Program-made: the position numbers and the translations under genes
Notes under the pieces: generated by a model
The model's input: the letters and a program-made list of their open reading frames with translations, nothing else
What the model was told of the DNA's origin: nothing
Database searches by the model: none
Assembly (NCBI RefSeq): GCF_000169375.1
Contig: NZ_AAXY01000002.1
Coordinates: forward strand, 124,001 to 188,000
Reading direction: 5' to 3'
Source: Marinobacter sp. ELB17
GTDB taxonomy: Bacteria; Pseudomonadota; Gammaproteobacteria; Pseudomonadales; Oleiphilaceae
Length of the DNA stretch: 64,000 nucleotides
In this document: positions 26,762-36,782 of the stretch, piece by piece
Numbering within the stretch: the first letter of the stretch is position 1
Layout: each line of letters starts with the position of its first letter

Positions 26762-28816
26762 ATGGCCCATTCGCCGTTCTTTCAGCGCCAGGCCAAAGCC
26801 CGGCGTAACACTTTACTGCTGGTGGCACTGTTTTCGACCGCAGTCATGCTGATTACGCTGTCGGTGTGCGTGGTGGGCTACATGGTTACCCGCAGCAGCG
26901 CCAGCGCCCTGCCCTTCCACCACTGGCTGCTAACCAGCCACGGCTTAATTACCGCCGGCGCCAGCATCGCGCTGATGGGCGTGGGCTCGCTAATACGCTG
27001 GATTGATCTGGCCGATGGCGGCCGGCGGGTAGCCGAAATGGTGGGTGCCCAGCCTATAAACCCAGACACCAACGACCCGCTGGAACGGCGCCTACGCAAT
27101 ATTGTTGAGGAAATGGCCATCGCCAGCGGCGTGGCAGTGCCCGAACTCTACGTGATGGATCAGGAAACCGGCATTAACGCCTTTGTGGCCGGTTACAGCC
27201 CCGCTGAAGCAGTGATGGTGGTGACCCATGGCGCACTCACCCAGCTTACCCGCGATGAGCTCCAAGGCGTGGTAGGCCACGAATTCAGCCATATTCTGAA
27301 TGGCGACATGCGCCTGAACGTGCGCCTGATTGCCTTATTGGCGGGCATCCTGATGATTGGCCAGATTGGGCTATTTCTGGCTCGCGCAGGCTTCTACAGC
27401 GGCGCAGTGCGCACACGCCGGGACAGCCGCGGCCAGTTCGCCCTGGGTACCTTGGGCGTAGTGCTTGTTGTGATTGGCTACGCCGGCGTGTTTTGCGGCC
27501 GGCTGATTCAGGCCGCCGTGTCCCGCCAGCGCGAACGCCTGGCCGATGCCTCATCGGTGCAGTTCACCCGCAACCCGGATGGTATTGGCGGCGCGCTGTT
27601 CAAAATAGGCTTGCAAGGCAGCCATCTGGACACCACCCGCCACGCCAGCGACATGAACCACATGTGTTTCGGCGAAAGCACCCGCATGAAGTTTATGGGG
27701 CTGCTGGCGTCGCACCCGCCCATTGAAGAGCGCATCAACGCCCTGCAGCCAGGGCTGATCACCCGCTTGCGCAGCCGCCTGCGTAATACCCGCAGCAGCG
27801 AGGCACTGCGCAACACACAGGCCGAGAACAGCGCACAACGCCAAGCCAACACTCTAGGCAATGCGCCAGGCAGCACACCAGAAAGCATCCAAACCAGCAC
27901 ACAGGCCAGCGCCATGGGTTTTGCTGACCCGGCTCCGTTTAACACCAGCACCAACAGCGGTTCCGGCTCGCCGCTGGCGGGCAACAATCGCTACCGAATA
28001 GCCGCAGATACGCCTATGTCGGTGCGCGTTGGGCAGGTGTACCCGGGTAGTGAAAGCTATGCCAAGGACCTGCTGAGCCAACTACCGGCCACTTGCCGCG
28101 GGTTGCTCTATACCCGCGCCGGTGCGGTGCAGCTCAGCTACAGCCTGCTGATTGCCGACTTGCCCGCAGACCAGCAGCAAAGCTACCTGGCCCTGCTGCC
28201 TGCGCATCCGGTGGTCGGCCACCAAGAGCCGATTCTACAAAAACTGCTGCCTACAGTAACAGCGCTGGGCGCAGCAGCCCGCTTCCCGCTGCTGGAGCTG
28301 GCCATGCCGGCCTTACGCAAGCTGGACCCAAGCGAACAGCAACAGTTAATCCGCAATGTGAAAGCCCTGGCTGTCGCCGACAAGAACGTTTCACTGTTCG
28401 AACTCGCCCTCACCAGCTTTTTTAGCCGCCATTTATCACCCCGGGCGGGACGGGCCGTGGCGGTGAAGCACCGCAGATTTCATCCGGTATTGCCGGCTTT
28501 AAGGCAGCTGTTCAGCCTTTTAGCCAGAGCCAGTGCAGACAACCCGCAACAGGCTCAGGCGTTGTTCAGCCAGGCCATGGCCGGTTTTGGTGTGAGCGGT
28601 GATGCGGTTCCGGAAATACGGACAAGCGTAAGTCTGCGCGAGCTGAATCAGGCCCTGGCAGAGCTTAATAAACTGTCGCCGCTGTTGAAGCCTGCGATTA
28701 TCGACGCCAGCGCCGAATGCGTGAGCCAAAATGGCCACATCAGTGTGCGGGAATACGAGATGATGCGACTGGTCGCAGACCAGCTGGACTGCCCCATGCC
28801 ACCGCTTATCGACTAA
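26762..28816 (+). CDS. M48 family membrane metalloprotease with C-terminal extension
   Basis: This 684-residue protein has two N-terminal membrane helices (about 20-42 and 58-80), the zinc motif HEFSH at 173-177, two more hydrophobic segments (about 190-250) and an ERLADASSVQFT motif with the third ligand. After about residue 330 a Gln/Ser/Thr/Ala-rich linker leads to a further 270-residue helical domain that typical HtpX proteins lack. With LemA it probably works in membrane-protein quality control. The extension is of unknown function. Confidence 0.87.
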   Translation: MAHSPFFQRQAKARRNTLLLVALFSTAVMLITLSVCVVGYMVTRSSASALPFHHWLLTSHGLITAGASIALMGVGSLIRWIDLADGGRRVAEMVGAQPINPDTNDPLERRLRNIVEEMAIASGVAVPELYVMDQETGINAFVAGYSPAEAVMVVTHGALTQLTRDELQGVVGHEFSHILNGDMRLNVRLIALLAGILMIGQIGLFLARAGFYSGAVRTRRDSRGQFALGTLGVVLVVIGYAGVFCGRLIQAAVSRQRERLADASSVQFTRNPDGIGGALFKIGLQGSHLDTTRHASDMNHMCFGESTRMKFMGLLASHPPIEERINALQPGLITRLRSRLRNTRSSEALRNTQAENSAQRQANTLGNAPGSTPESIQTSTQASAMGFADPAPFNTSTNSGSGSPLAGNNRYRIAADTPMSVRVGQVYPGSESYAKDLLSQLPATCRGLLYTRAGAVQLSYSLLIADLPADQQQSYLALLPAHPVVGHQEPILQKLLPTVTALGAAARFPLLELAMPALRKLDPSEQQQLIRNVKALAVADKNVSLFELALTSFFSRHLSPRAGRAVAVKHRRFHPVLPALRQLFSLLARASADNPQQAQALFSQAMAGFGVSGDAVPEIRTSVSLRELNQALAELNKLSPLLKPAIIDASAECVSQNGHISVREYEMMRLVADQLDCPMPPLID

Positions 28817-28833
28817 GCGTTGGGACCGGCCCG

Positions 28834-28856
28834 GGGACAGATTTTAAATCTGTCCC
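28834..28856. repeat. Palindromic repeat abutting the gspD stop codon
   Basis: Arms GGGACAGATTT/AAATCTGTCCC around one base. The gspD stop codon (28857-28859) touches the right arm directly. Confidence 0.9.
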
Positions 28857-30779
28857 TTATCTTGGGCTGAACAAGCCGTCAATCGAACGGTCCTCGCCGT
28901 TATCCGGAAGGCCCAGCTTTTCACGGATGTGCAGGTCGATTTCCCGCAACGACTGGTACTTGTTGTCGGTGACTGCCGCGGCGTCTACTTTGCCCAGCAT
29001 GATGGTCGGGCGCAGAAATACCAGCAGATTCCGCTTCACCCGGCTTTCTGATTCCGACGAGAACAGCCGACCCAAATAAGGAATGTCGCCCAGCAAAGGC
29101 ACTTTGCTCTTCTGCACTTCGTAGTCGTCTTTCATCAAACCACCCAACACGATGGTTTCACCGTCGTCTGCCAGTACGGTGGTTTTTATTTCACGCTTGT
29201 TGGTGATCAGGTCGGAGGCCCCGGCAACGGTGGTGGGCACCACATTCTCGGTGGTTTGCTCCACCACCAGGCGCACCAAACCGTCAGCGCTGATGGTCGG
29301 CGTTACTTTCAGGGTTAGGCCCACGTCGCGACGTTCGATGGTGGTAAAAGGATTGGTGAGCCCTTCACCGCTCACCGCCGCCTGGCCGGTACGAAACGGC
29401 ACGTTCTGGCCCACAATGATTTCGGACTCCTGATTGTCCAAGGTTATAATACTGGGCGTAGACAACAGATTCGCCGCAGACGATGTTGAAAGCGCCTGAA
29501 TCAGAAGCCCCCAGGTTACTCCGTTGCGGTTGCGGTCACCGGCGCCTGCGGTTAAACCACCGGCCAGAGCCGGCACCGTGCCATCGCCCAATACCGCACT
29601 GATCACCTGATTCAAACCCAACATACCGCCACTGGCCAGGTTGGTTCCTAGCACCGGAAAGCCGCCAGAACTCTCATCACCCGCGGCTAACTGAACACCC
29701 AGCTGCTCCCCCATGTTTTCGCTAATTTCCACGATTGCCGCTTCAATCATCACCTGGGCGCGGCGTATATCCAGCGCCATAACGATTTGCTCAGCTTCTT
29801 GCATTAATGATGGCTCTCCGCGAATGACCAGGGCATTCAGGCCTTCATCGGCAAATACCGCGAACTGACCACTGGGGCGATTGTCGCCTGCGGTTTCTCG
29901 CACCAGCTCGCCCATCACGCCTTTAAGCAAGTCCGCCAAGGATTTGGCGTCGGCGTTTTTCAACCGCAGCACCTTGGTAGCGCCGCCGCTAGCCGAGGGC
30001 TGGTCCAGCTGGCTAATAAGGCCACGCATTTTAGCGCGAAAGTTTTGATCACCCCGCAGAATCAACCGGTTACTGCGCTCGTCGGCGGTTACGCTGTACT
30101 TGCGAACCGCGTTTTCAGTGCCATTACGGGCCAACTCATCCGGCGCCAGTTCCTGTAACAGGGTAACCATGTCGCCCACCCAGGCTTCGTCCAGCTGAAT
30201 CACTTCCACCTCGTATTTGGCCGGGCTGTCGAGCTCTTTTACAAGCTGTTCAATGCGTTGAATATTGGCGTAGTGGTCACTCACAATGAGCGCGTTGGCC
30301 GCCGGCACCGCTGCCAAATGGCCGTACTTGGCGACCAGCGGGCGCAATATCTGCTCCAGCTCCTGTGCGTTGGCGTTATCAATCTGAATCACCCGGGTAA
30401 CCAACTGTTCCGAAGGCGTAGTGGAAAAACGGTCGAGCGACTCAGCAGACTGTTTGGCGTCTACCTGCTGCACCACCTTGATGACTTCTTCGCCGGGAAT
30501 GGCCGTAAAACCGTGGACGCCCAGCACCGCCAGAAACAGATCGTAAATCTGGTCTTTGTTCATCGGGGCGCTGGACAGCACCGTCACTTTGCCTTGTACT
30601 CGTGGGTCAATCACGAAGCTGTAACCGGTAATGTCGGCTACCTGGGCCACAAAAGCGCGAATGTCGGCGTCTTTCATGTTCAGCCGCCAAGTACCTTCCT
30701 GGGCCAGCGCCGAAGACATCAACGGCAGTAACATAAACAGGGCAAGCGCCCGCATCAGGTTGGTCGTGTAAATAGGCAT
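28857..30779 (-). CDS. gspD: Type II secretion system secretin GspD
   Basis: This 640-residue outer-membrane secretin forms the exit channel of type II secretion. It has a signal peptide (MRALALFMLLPLMSSALA), an N0 domain (RLNMKDADIRAFVAQVADIT), three N1-N3 repeats, and the C-terminal secretin core with TVPTTVAGA-like gate region (VVPTTVAGASDLITNKREI) and VPLLGDIPYLGRLF. The usual gspC partner is not upstream; the gene stands between a lemA-M48 pair and groEL. It is apparently a single-gene unit, with the rest of the system elsewhere. Confidence 0.92.
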   Translation of the reverse strand: MPIYTTNLMRALALFMLLPLMSSALAQEGTWRLNMKDADIRAFVAQVADITGYSFVIDPRVQGKVTVLSSAPMNKDQIYDLFLAVLGVHGFTAIPGEEVIKVVQQVDAKQSAESLDRFSTTPSEQLVTRVIQIDNANAQELEQILRPLVAKYGHLAAVPAANALIVSDHYANIQRIEQLVKELDSPAKYEVEVIQLDEAWVGDMVTLLQELAPDELARNGTENAVRKYSVTADERSNRLILRGDQNFRAKMRGLISQLDQPSASGGATKVLRLKNADAKSLADLLKGVMGELVRETAGDNRPSGQFAVFADEGLNALVIRGEPSLMQEAEQIVMALDIRRAQVMIEAAIVEISENMGEQLGVQLAAGDESSGGFPVLGTNLASGGMLGLNQVISAVLGDGTVPALAGGLTAGAGDRNRNGVTWGLLIQALSTSSAANLLSTPSIITLDNQESEIIVGQNVPFRTGQAAVSGEGLTNPFTTIERRDVGLTLKVTPTISADGLVRLVVEQTTENVVPTTVAGASDLITNKREIKTTVLADDGETIVLGGLMKDDYEVQKSKVPLLGDIPYLGRLFSSESESRVKRNLLVFLRPTIMLGKVDAAAVTDNKYQSLREIDLHIREKLGLPDNGEDRSIDGLFSPR

Positions 30780-30892
30780 CTGGCAGTTATATCCCGTTTG
30801 TGAAGCCTGGTTAACGTTAGTCTGTGCAACTATAGCACCAGCGCCAGCAGTAAAAGACGTTACCGGGGCGAAAAAAGGTTTCTAGGCGCCAT

Positions 30893-30949
30893 AAAAAAAC
30901 CCCCGAGGGTGGCCGCAGTTTTCTGCAAAGCACCATTCGGAGGTTTTTT
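30893..30949 (-). terminator. Terminator after groEL
   Basis: On the minus strand AAAAAACCTCCGA pairs with TCGGGGGTTTTTT, enclosing a smaller stem GGTG/CACC. It lies about 70 bp past the groEL stop and before gspD. Confidence 0.8.
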
Positions 30950-31020
30950 AGCTATAGGCGAGCTATAGGTACGACTTTAGATACAACAGGCTGGCCGCTG
31001 TTAAACAGCGGCCAGGGGCA

Positions 31021-32691
<1,671 letters not shown>

Positions 32692-32755
32692 TTAAACCGA
32701 AATGATGAAATCACCGGGTTAATGAGAATGTGCGCAATATGCCAGAGCTTTCAGA

Positions 32756-33043
32756 TCACTCAAGCACGCCGTAAATGTCGCTTTCGCTCATGATAAGCAG
32801 GTCTTCGCCGTCGATTTTCACGGTGTTACCGGCATACTGGCCGAATACCACGGTGTCACCAGCCTTAACGGCCAGAGGACGAACTTCGCCGTTGTCTTGA
32901 ACGCGGCCATTGCCCACAGCGATGACTTCGCCCTGGGACGGCTTTTCTTTAGCATTACCGGGCAGCACGATGCCGCCTGCGGTTTTCTCTTCTTCTTCTT
33001 TACGGCGCACGACAACGCGGTCGTGTAGCGGACGAATTTTCAT
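32756..33043 (-). CDS. groES: Co-chaperonin GroES (10 kDa)
   Basis: GroES (95 residues) caps GroEL. The sequence [14 protein letters not shown], the mobile loop [20 protein letters not shown] and the end ESDIYGVLE are standard. It is the first gene of the groESL operon. Confidence 0.98.
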   Translation of the reverse strand: MKIRPLHDRVVVRRKEEEEKTAGGIVLPGNAKEKPSQGEVIAVGNGRVQDNGEVRPLAVKAGDTVVFGQYAGNTVKIDGEDLLIMSESDIYGVLE

Positions 33044-33244
33044 TGCTCGAATGCTCCAATAGTCAGATTAAATGTGGCAAGAACAGTTGCTAGAAAAGAG
33101 GGCGAACCCGCTTGTGCACTGCCCCGCCGGGATTACCCGACCTGCTCGCCTGCTAACGTATCAGCGGCTGCCTGCCTGCGGTGAACTTGTGAAAGGTATT
33201 TGGGGTAATGCGTAGGGGTTTTCAACGCCCGCCCGAAAAAAATT

Positions 33245-33766
33245 TTACTTTTTATCAATGCGATCGTGGTGGGTTTCAGTTTCGTCGTGGTATTCGCCTT
33301 CAATGATGTCGCCGTTGGCGTCGCGGTCGAACGGTTTTTGGCGCCCGAACGGACCCTGCCCACCACCAAACTGACCGGGCTGGCCATTAAACGAGAAACC
33401 ACTTGAAGAACCAACAACCGTCAGCCGCTTTATGGCTTGCCCCACCAGCCACTGGCGGGTGAACGGCAGCAAACACATAAAACCGAAGAAGTCCGTAATG
33501 AACCCCGGTGTTAACAGCATCGCGCCACCGGCCGCCAGAATCAGCCCCTCAGCCACTTCCTGGGCGGGCAGTTCGCCTGAATTCATGCGCTGGCGGGCTC
33601 TTAGCAGCGTGGCCAGGCCCTGCTGCTTAAGCAGCCAGGCGCCCAGAATCGCCGTCAGAAATACCAATGCCACAGTCTGCAAAGCACCTATCATGGTGCC
33701 TACCTTTATCAGGACAACCAGTTCTGCAACGGGCACAGCAATAAATAGCAACAGAAAAAATGGCAC
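33245..33766 (-). CDS. fxsA: FxsA family membrane protein
   Basis: This 173-residue protein has the family start VPFFLLLFIAVPVAELVV with several membrane helices and the motif GAMLLTPGFITDFFGFM. FxsA is an inner-membrane protein named for suppressing phage T7 exclusion by F plasmids; its normal role is unclear. The GTG at 33766 is chosen because AAGGAGAG lies just upstream and the homologous N-terminus begins here; longer in-frame sequence is poor. The tail is hydrophilic (Gly/Gln then acidic). Confidence 0.85.
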   Translation of the reverse strand: MPFFLLLFIAVPVAELVVLIKVGTMIGALQTVALVFLTAILGAWLLKQQGLATLLRARQRMNSGELPAQEVAEGLILAAGGAMLLTPGFITDFFGFMCLLPFTRQWLVGQAIKRLTVVGSSSGFSFNGQPGQFGGGQGPFGRQKPFDRDANGDIIEGEYHDETETHHDRIDKK

Positions 33767-33923
33767 CGAACTCTCCTTCAAGCGTAATTTCGATAGCAAC
33801 GTACATATAATAGCAACGCGCATATAGCGACCTGTTATACTAGCGCACAAAATACCTATAACTGCTCAGCGGGCACACAGTATCCGCAATAGTAATGTTC
33901 ACTGACTATTTTAGGGCAAATTG
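33767..33923. other. Left flank of the IscB element
   Basis: This stretch between the fxsA start and the left end of the IscB element holds the fxsA promoter region. Its last 15-20 bases (ending AGGGCAAATTG) would form the guide segment of the omega-RNA if the element behaves like known IscB systems. Confidence 0.45.
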
Positions 33924-34209
33924 TCAACTACCCCGCCGTGAACGACGGGGCTTGTAGAGAACACCCTACACGCCAAGTTGACCAGGGAAAGCGGACACCA
34001 ACCCGCTACGTTTACCACAGGTCGTTAAGACCCACTCCGGTGTGCTACCTCAGCACCGGACACTGGAAAACAGGGATCACGCTGGCGAAAGGCAAAGCGC
34101 CGAAGGTCTCAGTTGCCGCGCAAGCGGGAGCCGGTGGTAGACATTCCCGAAGGGAGAGAGGTTTCGGCCTCCGTCACCAGACCCGTAAGGGTGATTATTG
34201 GAAAACGAT
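33924..34209 (+). ncRNA. Omega-RNA (HEARO-type) of IscB
   Basis: This non-coding region directly precedes iscB on the same strand. It starts with a hairpin CCCCGCCG/CGACGGGG (33931-33950) closed by CTAC/GTAG, followed by further stem-loops (for example GTGCTACCTCAGCAC, CCACTCCGGTG/CACCGG and ACATTCCCGAAGGGAG) up to the start codon. Length, structure and placement match the HNH-endonuclease-associated RNA (HEARO) that guides IscB. The guide should come from the 5' flank just before 33924. Ends are estimates. Confidence 0.8.
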
Positions 34210-35553
34210 ATGGCTGTTTTTGTACTCGACAGACAAAAGAACCCACTGATGCCGTGCTCGGAAAAACGAGCCCGGCTCCTGCTGACCCGCAAACGAGCGG
34301 TGGTGGTGCGAGTGTATCCGTTCAGCATTCGCTTGAAAGACCGCACTGGCGGTACTGTTCAGAAAGTCGTGATCAAAATCGACCCTGGCAGCAAAGAAAC
34401 CGGCTTAGCGGTGTCCAGAGTCAGCGCCCAAGGGGAGCATGTAGTGTGCTTAATCGAGCTGATTCACCGTGGCCGTCAGATCAGCAAAGCATTGGACCAG
34501 CGCCGGGGATTTCGGAGTCGGCGCCGTGGTCAACTGCGCTACCGTGCACCAAGATTCAACAACCGGACAAAGCCAAAAGGTTGGCTGGCGCCCAGCCTGC
34601 AGCATCGAGTGGATACCACCGCCAGCATCGTCAAACGTCTTCGTGCCTTGGTGCCGGTCAAGTCGATCAGCCAAGAACTGGTGCGGTTTGACCTGCAACA
34701 GATGGAGAATCCCGAGATAAGCGGTGTCGAATACCAACAAGGCACTTTGTTGGGCTACGAGGTTCGGGAGTATTTGCTGGAAAAATGGGGCCGCGAATGC
34801 GCTTATTGCACGGCCATCGATACGCCCTTAGAGATCGAACACCTTGTCCCAAAATCCAACGGCGGCTCTAACCGAATCAGCAATCTGACCATCGCCTGTC
34901 ACGACTGCAATCAGGAGAAAGGCTCGCAAACTCTGGCCGAGTTCTTCCAAACTTCCAGTCGCCTGAAAGACAAGCAAAACCGAATGGACAACGTGCTGAT
35001 TCAGTGCAAGCGCCCCTTGAGGGACGCCGCGGCGGTGAACTCAACCCGCTGGGCGCTGTTCCAGTCGCTGAAAAACACAGAGCTTCCCGTGAACGTCGGC
35101 ACCGGAGGACAAACCAAGTTCAACCGTCAAAGACTCGGTATCCCCAAAACCCACGCCCTTGACGCAGCTTGTGTCGGCGTTGTCGAACAAGTGTTTGACT
35201 GGCAAAAAACCACGCTACGGATAAAAGCCACCGGGCGCGGCAGTTACAAACGCACACGCTTAACAAAACACGGCTTCCCTCGCGGTTACCTCATGCGAGA
35301 GAAATCAGTTCACGGATTCCAGACCGGCGATATGGTTCGAGCGATTGTCCCAACCGGCAAAAAGGAAGGCACCTGGCTAGGCCGGGTCGCCATCCGAAAA
35401 ACCGGCAGCTTCAACATTCAAACCTCGGACGGAGCCGTTCAAGGCATTCATCACCGGCACTGCCGGCTCATGCAAAAAGCGGATGGCTACGGCTATCACC
35501 TACAACCCACACCACAAAAAGGAGAAGGGAAACAGGAAAGTCTGTCGTGCTAA
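34210..35553 (+). CDS. iscB: RNA-guided nuclease IscB
   Basis: IscB (447 residues) is the Cas9-related OMEGA nuclease. In order I see the PLMP domain (residues 12-15), RuvC-I KIDPGSKETGLA with Asp58, the Arg-rich bridge helix (about 98-115, RRGFRSRRRGQLRYR), RuvC-II around SISQELVRFD with Glu156, an HNH domain with zinc cysteines (CAYC 197-200, CHDC 230-233) and His211 in EIEHLVP, RuvC-III KTHALDAA with His315/Asp318, and a C-terminal beta-rich region that should bind target-adjacent DNA. All catalytic residues look intact. The ATG at 34210 is chosen over an in-frame TTG four codons earlier because it gives the usual N-terminus. Confidence 0.93.
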   Translation: MAVFVLDRQKNPLMPCSEKRARLLLTRKRAVVVRVYPFSIRLKDRTGGTVQKVVIKIDPGSKETGLAVSRVSAQGEHVVCLIELIHRGRQISKALDQRRGFRSRRRGQLRYRAPRFNNRTKPKGWLAPSLQHRVDTTASIVKRLRALVPVKSISQELVRFDLQQMENPEISGVEYQQGTLLGYEVREYLLEKWGRECAYCTAIDTPLEIEHLVPKSNGGSNRISNLTIACHDCNQEKGSQTLAEFFQTSSRLKDKQNRMDNVLIQCKRPLRDAAAVNSTRWALFQSLKNTELPVNVGTGGQTKFNRQRLGIPKTHALDAACVGVVEQVFDWQKTTLRIKATGRGSYKRTRLTKHGFPRGYLMREKSVHGFQTGDMVRAIVPTGKKEGTWLGRVAIRKTGSFNIQTSDGAVQGIHHRHCRLMQKADGYGYHLQPTPQKGEGKQESLSC

Positions 35554-35610
35554 CGCACGACGCGCACTCCCTCCCCGACCCAAAAGGACGGGGTTTCCCG
35601 CGCAAAATCG

Positions 35611-36372
35611 ATGATACTTCAAGATTCCGTAGTTGCAATTACCGGCGGTGGCCAGGGTTTGGGGCGCGCCATGGCTGAATTTCTGGCGTCCAAAGGCGCC
35701 CGTCTGGCGCTGATTGACCTGATGCCGGAAAAGCTGGAAGAAGCCGTTGCCGCCTGCAAGGAAGCCGGGGTTGAAGCAAAAGCCTACATTTGCAACGTAG
35801 CTAAGGAAGAAGACGTTGAGAAAACCTTCGCGCAAATCGCTGAAGATTTTGGCCAGCTTAACGGACTGGTCAATAACGCCGGCATTCTGCGCGATGGCCT
35901 GATGGTTAAAGCAAAAGACGGCGAAATCGTTAAGCGCATGGAGCTCGCAAGCTGGCAGGCCGTTATCGACGTCAACCTGACCGGCGTATTCCTGTGTGGC
36001 CGTGAAGCCGCTACCCAGATGATCAAGACCGGCAGCCGGGGCGCGATCATCAACATCTCATCCATTGCCCGCGCCGGCAACATGGGCCAAAGCAACTACT
36101 CCGCCGCGAAAGCCGGCGTAGCCGCACTGGCCACCGTATGGGCGAAGGAACTGGCCCGTTACAACATCCGCAGTATGGCCATTGCACCGGGCTTTATCGA
36201 AACCGATATGACCGCGTCTATGAAGCAGGAAGCTCTGGAAAAATTGTGCGCAGGCATCCCGGCCAAGCGTATGGGCCAGCCTTACGAAATTGCCCAGACC
36301 GTAGCGTTCATTCTTGAGAACGATTACGTCAGCGGCCGCGTGATTGAAGTCGACGGCGCTATGCGGCTGTAG
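35611..36372 (+). CDS. Short-chain dehydrogenase, 3-oxoacyl-ACP reductase-like
   Basis: This 253-residue SDR has the cofactor loop TGGGQGLGRAMA, NNAGIL, catalytic Ser in INISSIARAG, and YSAAK, and resembles FabG/PhaB-type reductases that act on 3-oxoacyl thioesters. The exact substrate is not shown. The right end of the IscB element stops only seven bases before its ATG, so its original promoter and possibly its ribosome site were separated by the insertion. There is no good ribosome site in the seven bases left. Confidence 0.87.
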   Translation: MILQDSVVAITGGGQGLGRAMAEFLASKGARLALIDLMPEKLEEAVAACKEAGVEAKAYICNVAKEEDVEKTFAQIAEDFGQLNGLVNNAGILRDGLMVKAKDGEIVKRMELASWQAVIDVNLTGVFLCGREAATQMIKTGSRGAIINISSIARAGNMGQSNYSAAKAGVAALATVWAKELARYNIRSMAIAPGFIETDMTASMKQEALEKLCAGIPAKRMGQPYEIAQTVAFILENDYVSGRVIEVDGAMRL

Positions 36373-36439
36373 TGTGTTCGCTGAATTCTGGCTAACGGAG
36401 TAGTTAAATAGTCGATTAGCTGAAATGATCGCCTCGAAT

Positions 36440-36495
36440 GGCTAAAATACTTTACAAAAAGTGCAATCAAAGCTTAAATGTAAAGTATATTAGCC
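36440..36495. promoter_or_regulatory. Large inverted repeat upstream of the XRE gene (likely operator)
   Basis: GGCTAAAATACTTTAC (36440-36455) and its inverted copy (36480-36495) match at 15 of 16 bases, with a 24-bp spacer. It ends 14 bp before the GTG start, a typical place for an autoregulatory operator, and its presence argues against an upstream start at 36438. Confidence 0.7.
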
Positions 36496-36509
36496 AACCG
36501 AGGTGCATC

Positions 36510-36782
36510 GTGGATTATCAAACCTTATGTCAAACCCTCTCAGCACTGCGCCAGCAAAACGGCGTATCCCAGCAAACGCTGGCAAACCATCTCGATATTT
36601 CCCGCGCCACCATCAATGCTCTTGAAAATAACCGATCAGGCGATACCGGCATCCGCAAAGTCATGAAGATACTCGATTACCTGGGAAAAGAGCTGGTTAT
36701 TCGAGACAAATCGCCGTTCCCGACGTTTGAGGAACTGCGCGATGAAAATGAACTGAATATTCGCGTGCATGGCAAACTCTGA
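36510..36782 (+). CDS. XRE/HipB-like transcriptional regulator
   Basis: This 90-residue protein has a single helix-turn-helix (QQTLANHLDISRATINALENN) like HipB antitoxins and phage-type repressors. The GTG at 36510 follows AGGTG and lies right after a large inverted repeat. No hipA-like toxin follows; the next gene is convergent. It may be an orphan antitoxin or a free-standing repressor. Confidence 0.78.
   Translation: MDYQTLCQTLSALRQQNGVSQQTLANHLDISRATINALENNRSGDTGIRKVMKILDYLGKELVIRDKSPFPTFEELRDENELNIRVHGKL

Larger units (their letters stand above)
33924..35603 (+). mobile_element. Standalone IscB (ISC-type) element without transposase
   Basis: The element runs from a left-end hairpin at 33931 to a right-end hairpin CCCCG-CC/GG-CGGGG (35573-35593) plus TTTCCCGCGC. 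It contains only the omega-RNA and iscB; there is no TnpA (Y1) transposase, so any movement would need one in trans. Another hairpin, GTCGTGC/GCACGAC (35544-35561), overlaps the iscB stop. Boundaries are inferred from hairpins and from where the flanking genes begin. Confidence 0.7.

Noticed and set aside
33044..33244. CIRCE element or sigma-32 promoter upstream of groES
   Set aside because: No CIRCE inverted repeat and no convincing sigma-32 -35/-10 pair could be found by eye.
33133..33417. 94-codon open frame overlapping fxsA
   Set aside because: It overlaps the fxsA coding region in another frame and has no protein-like features.
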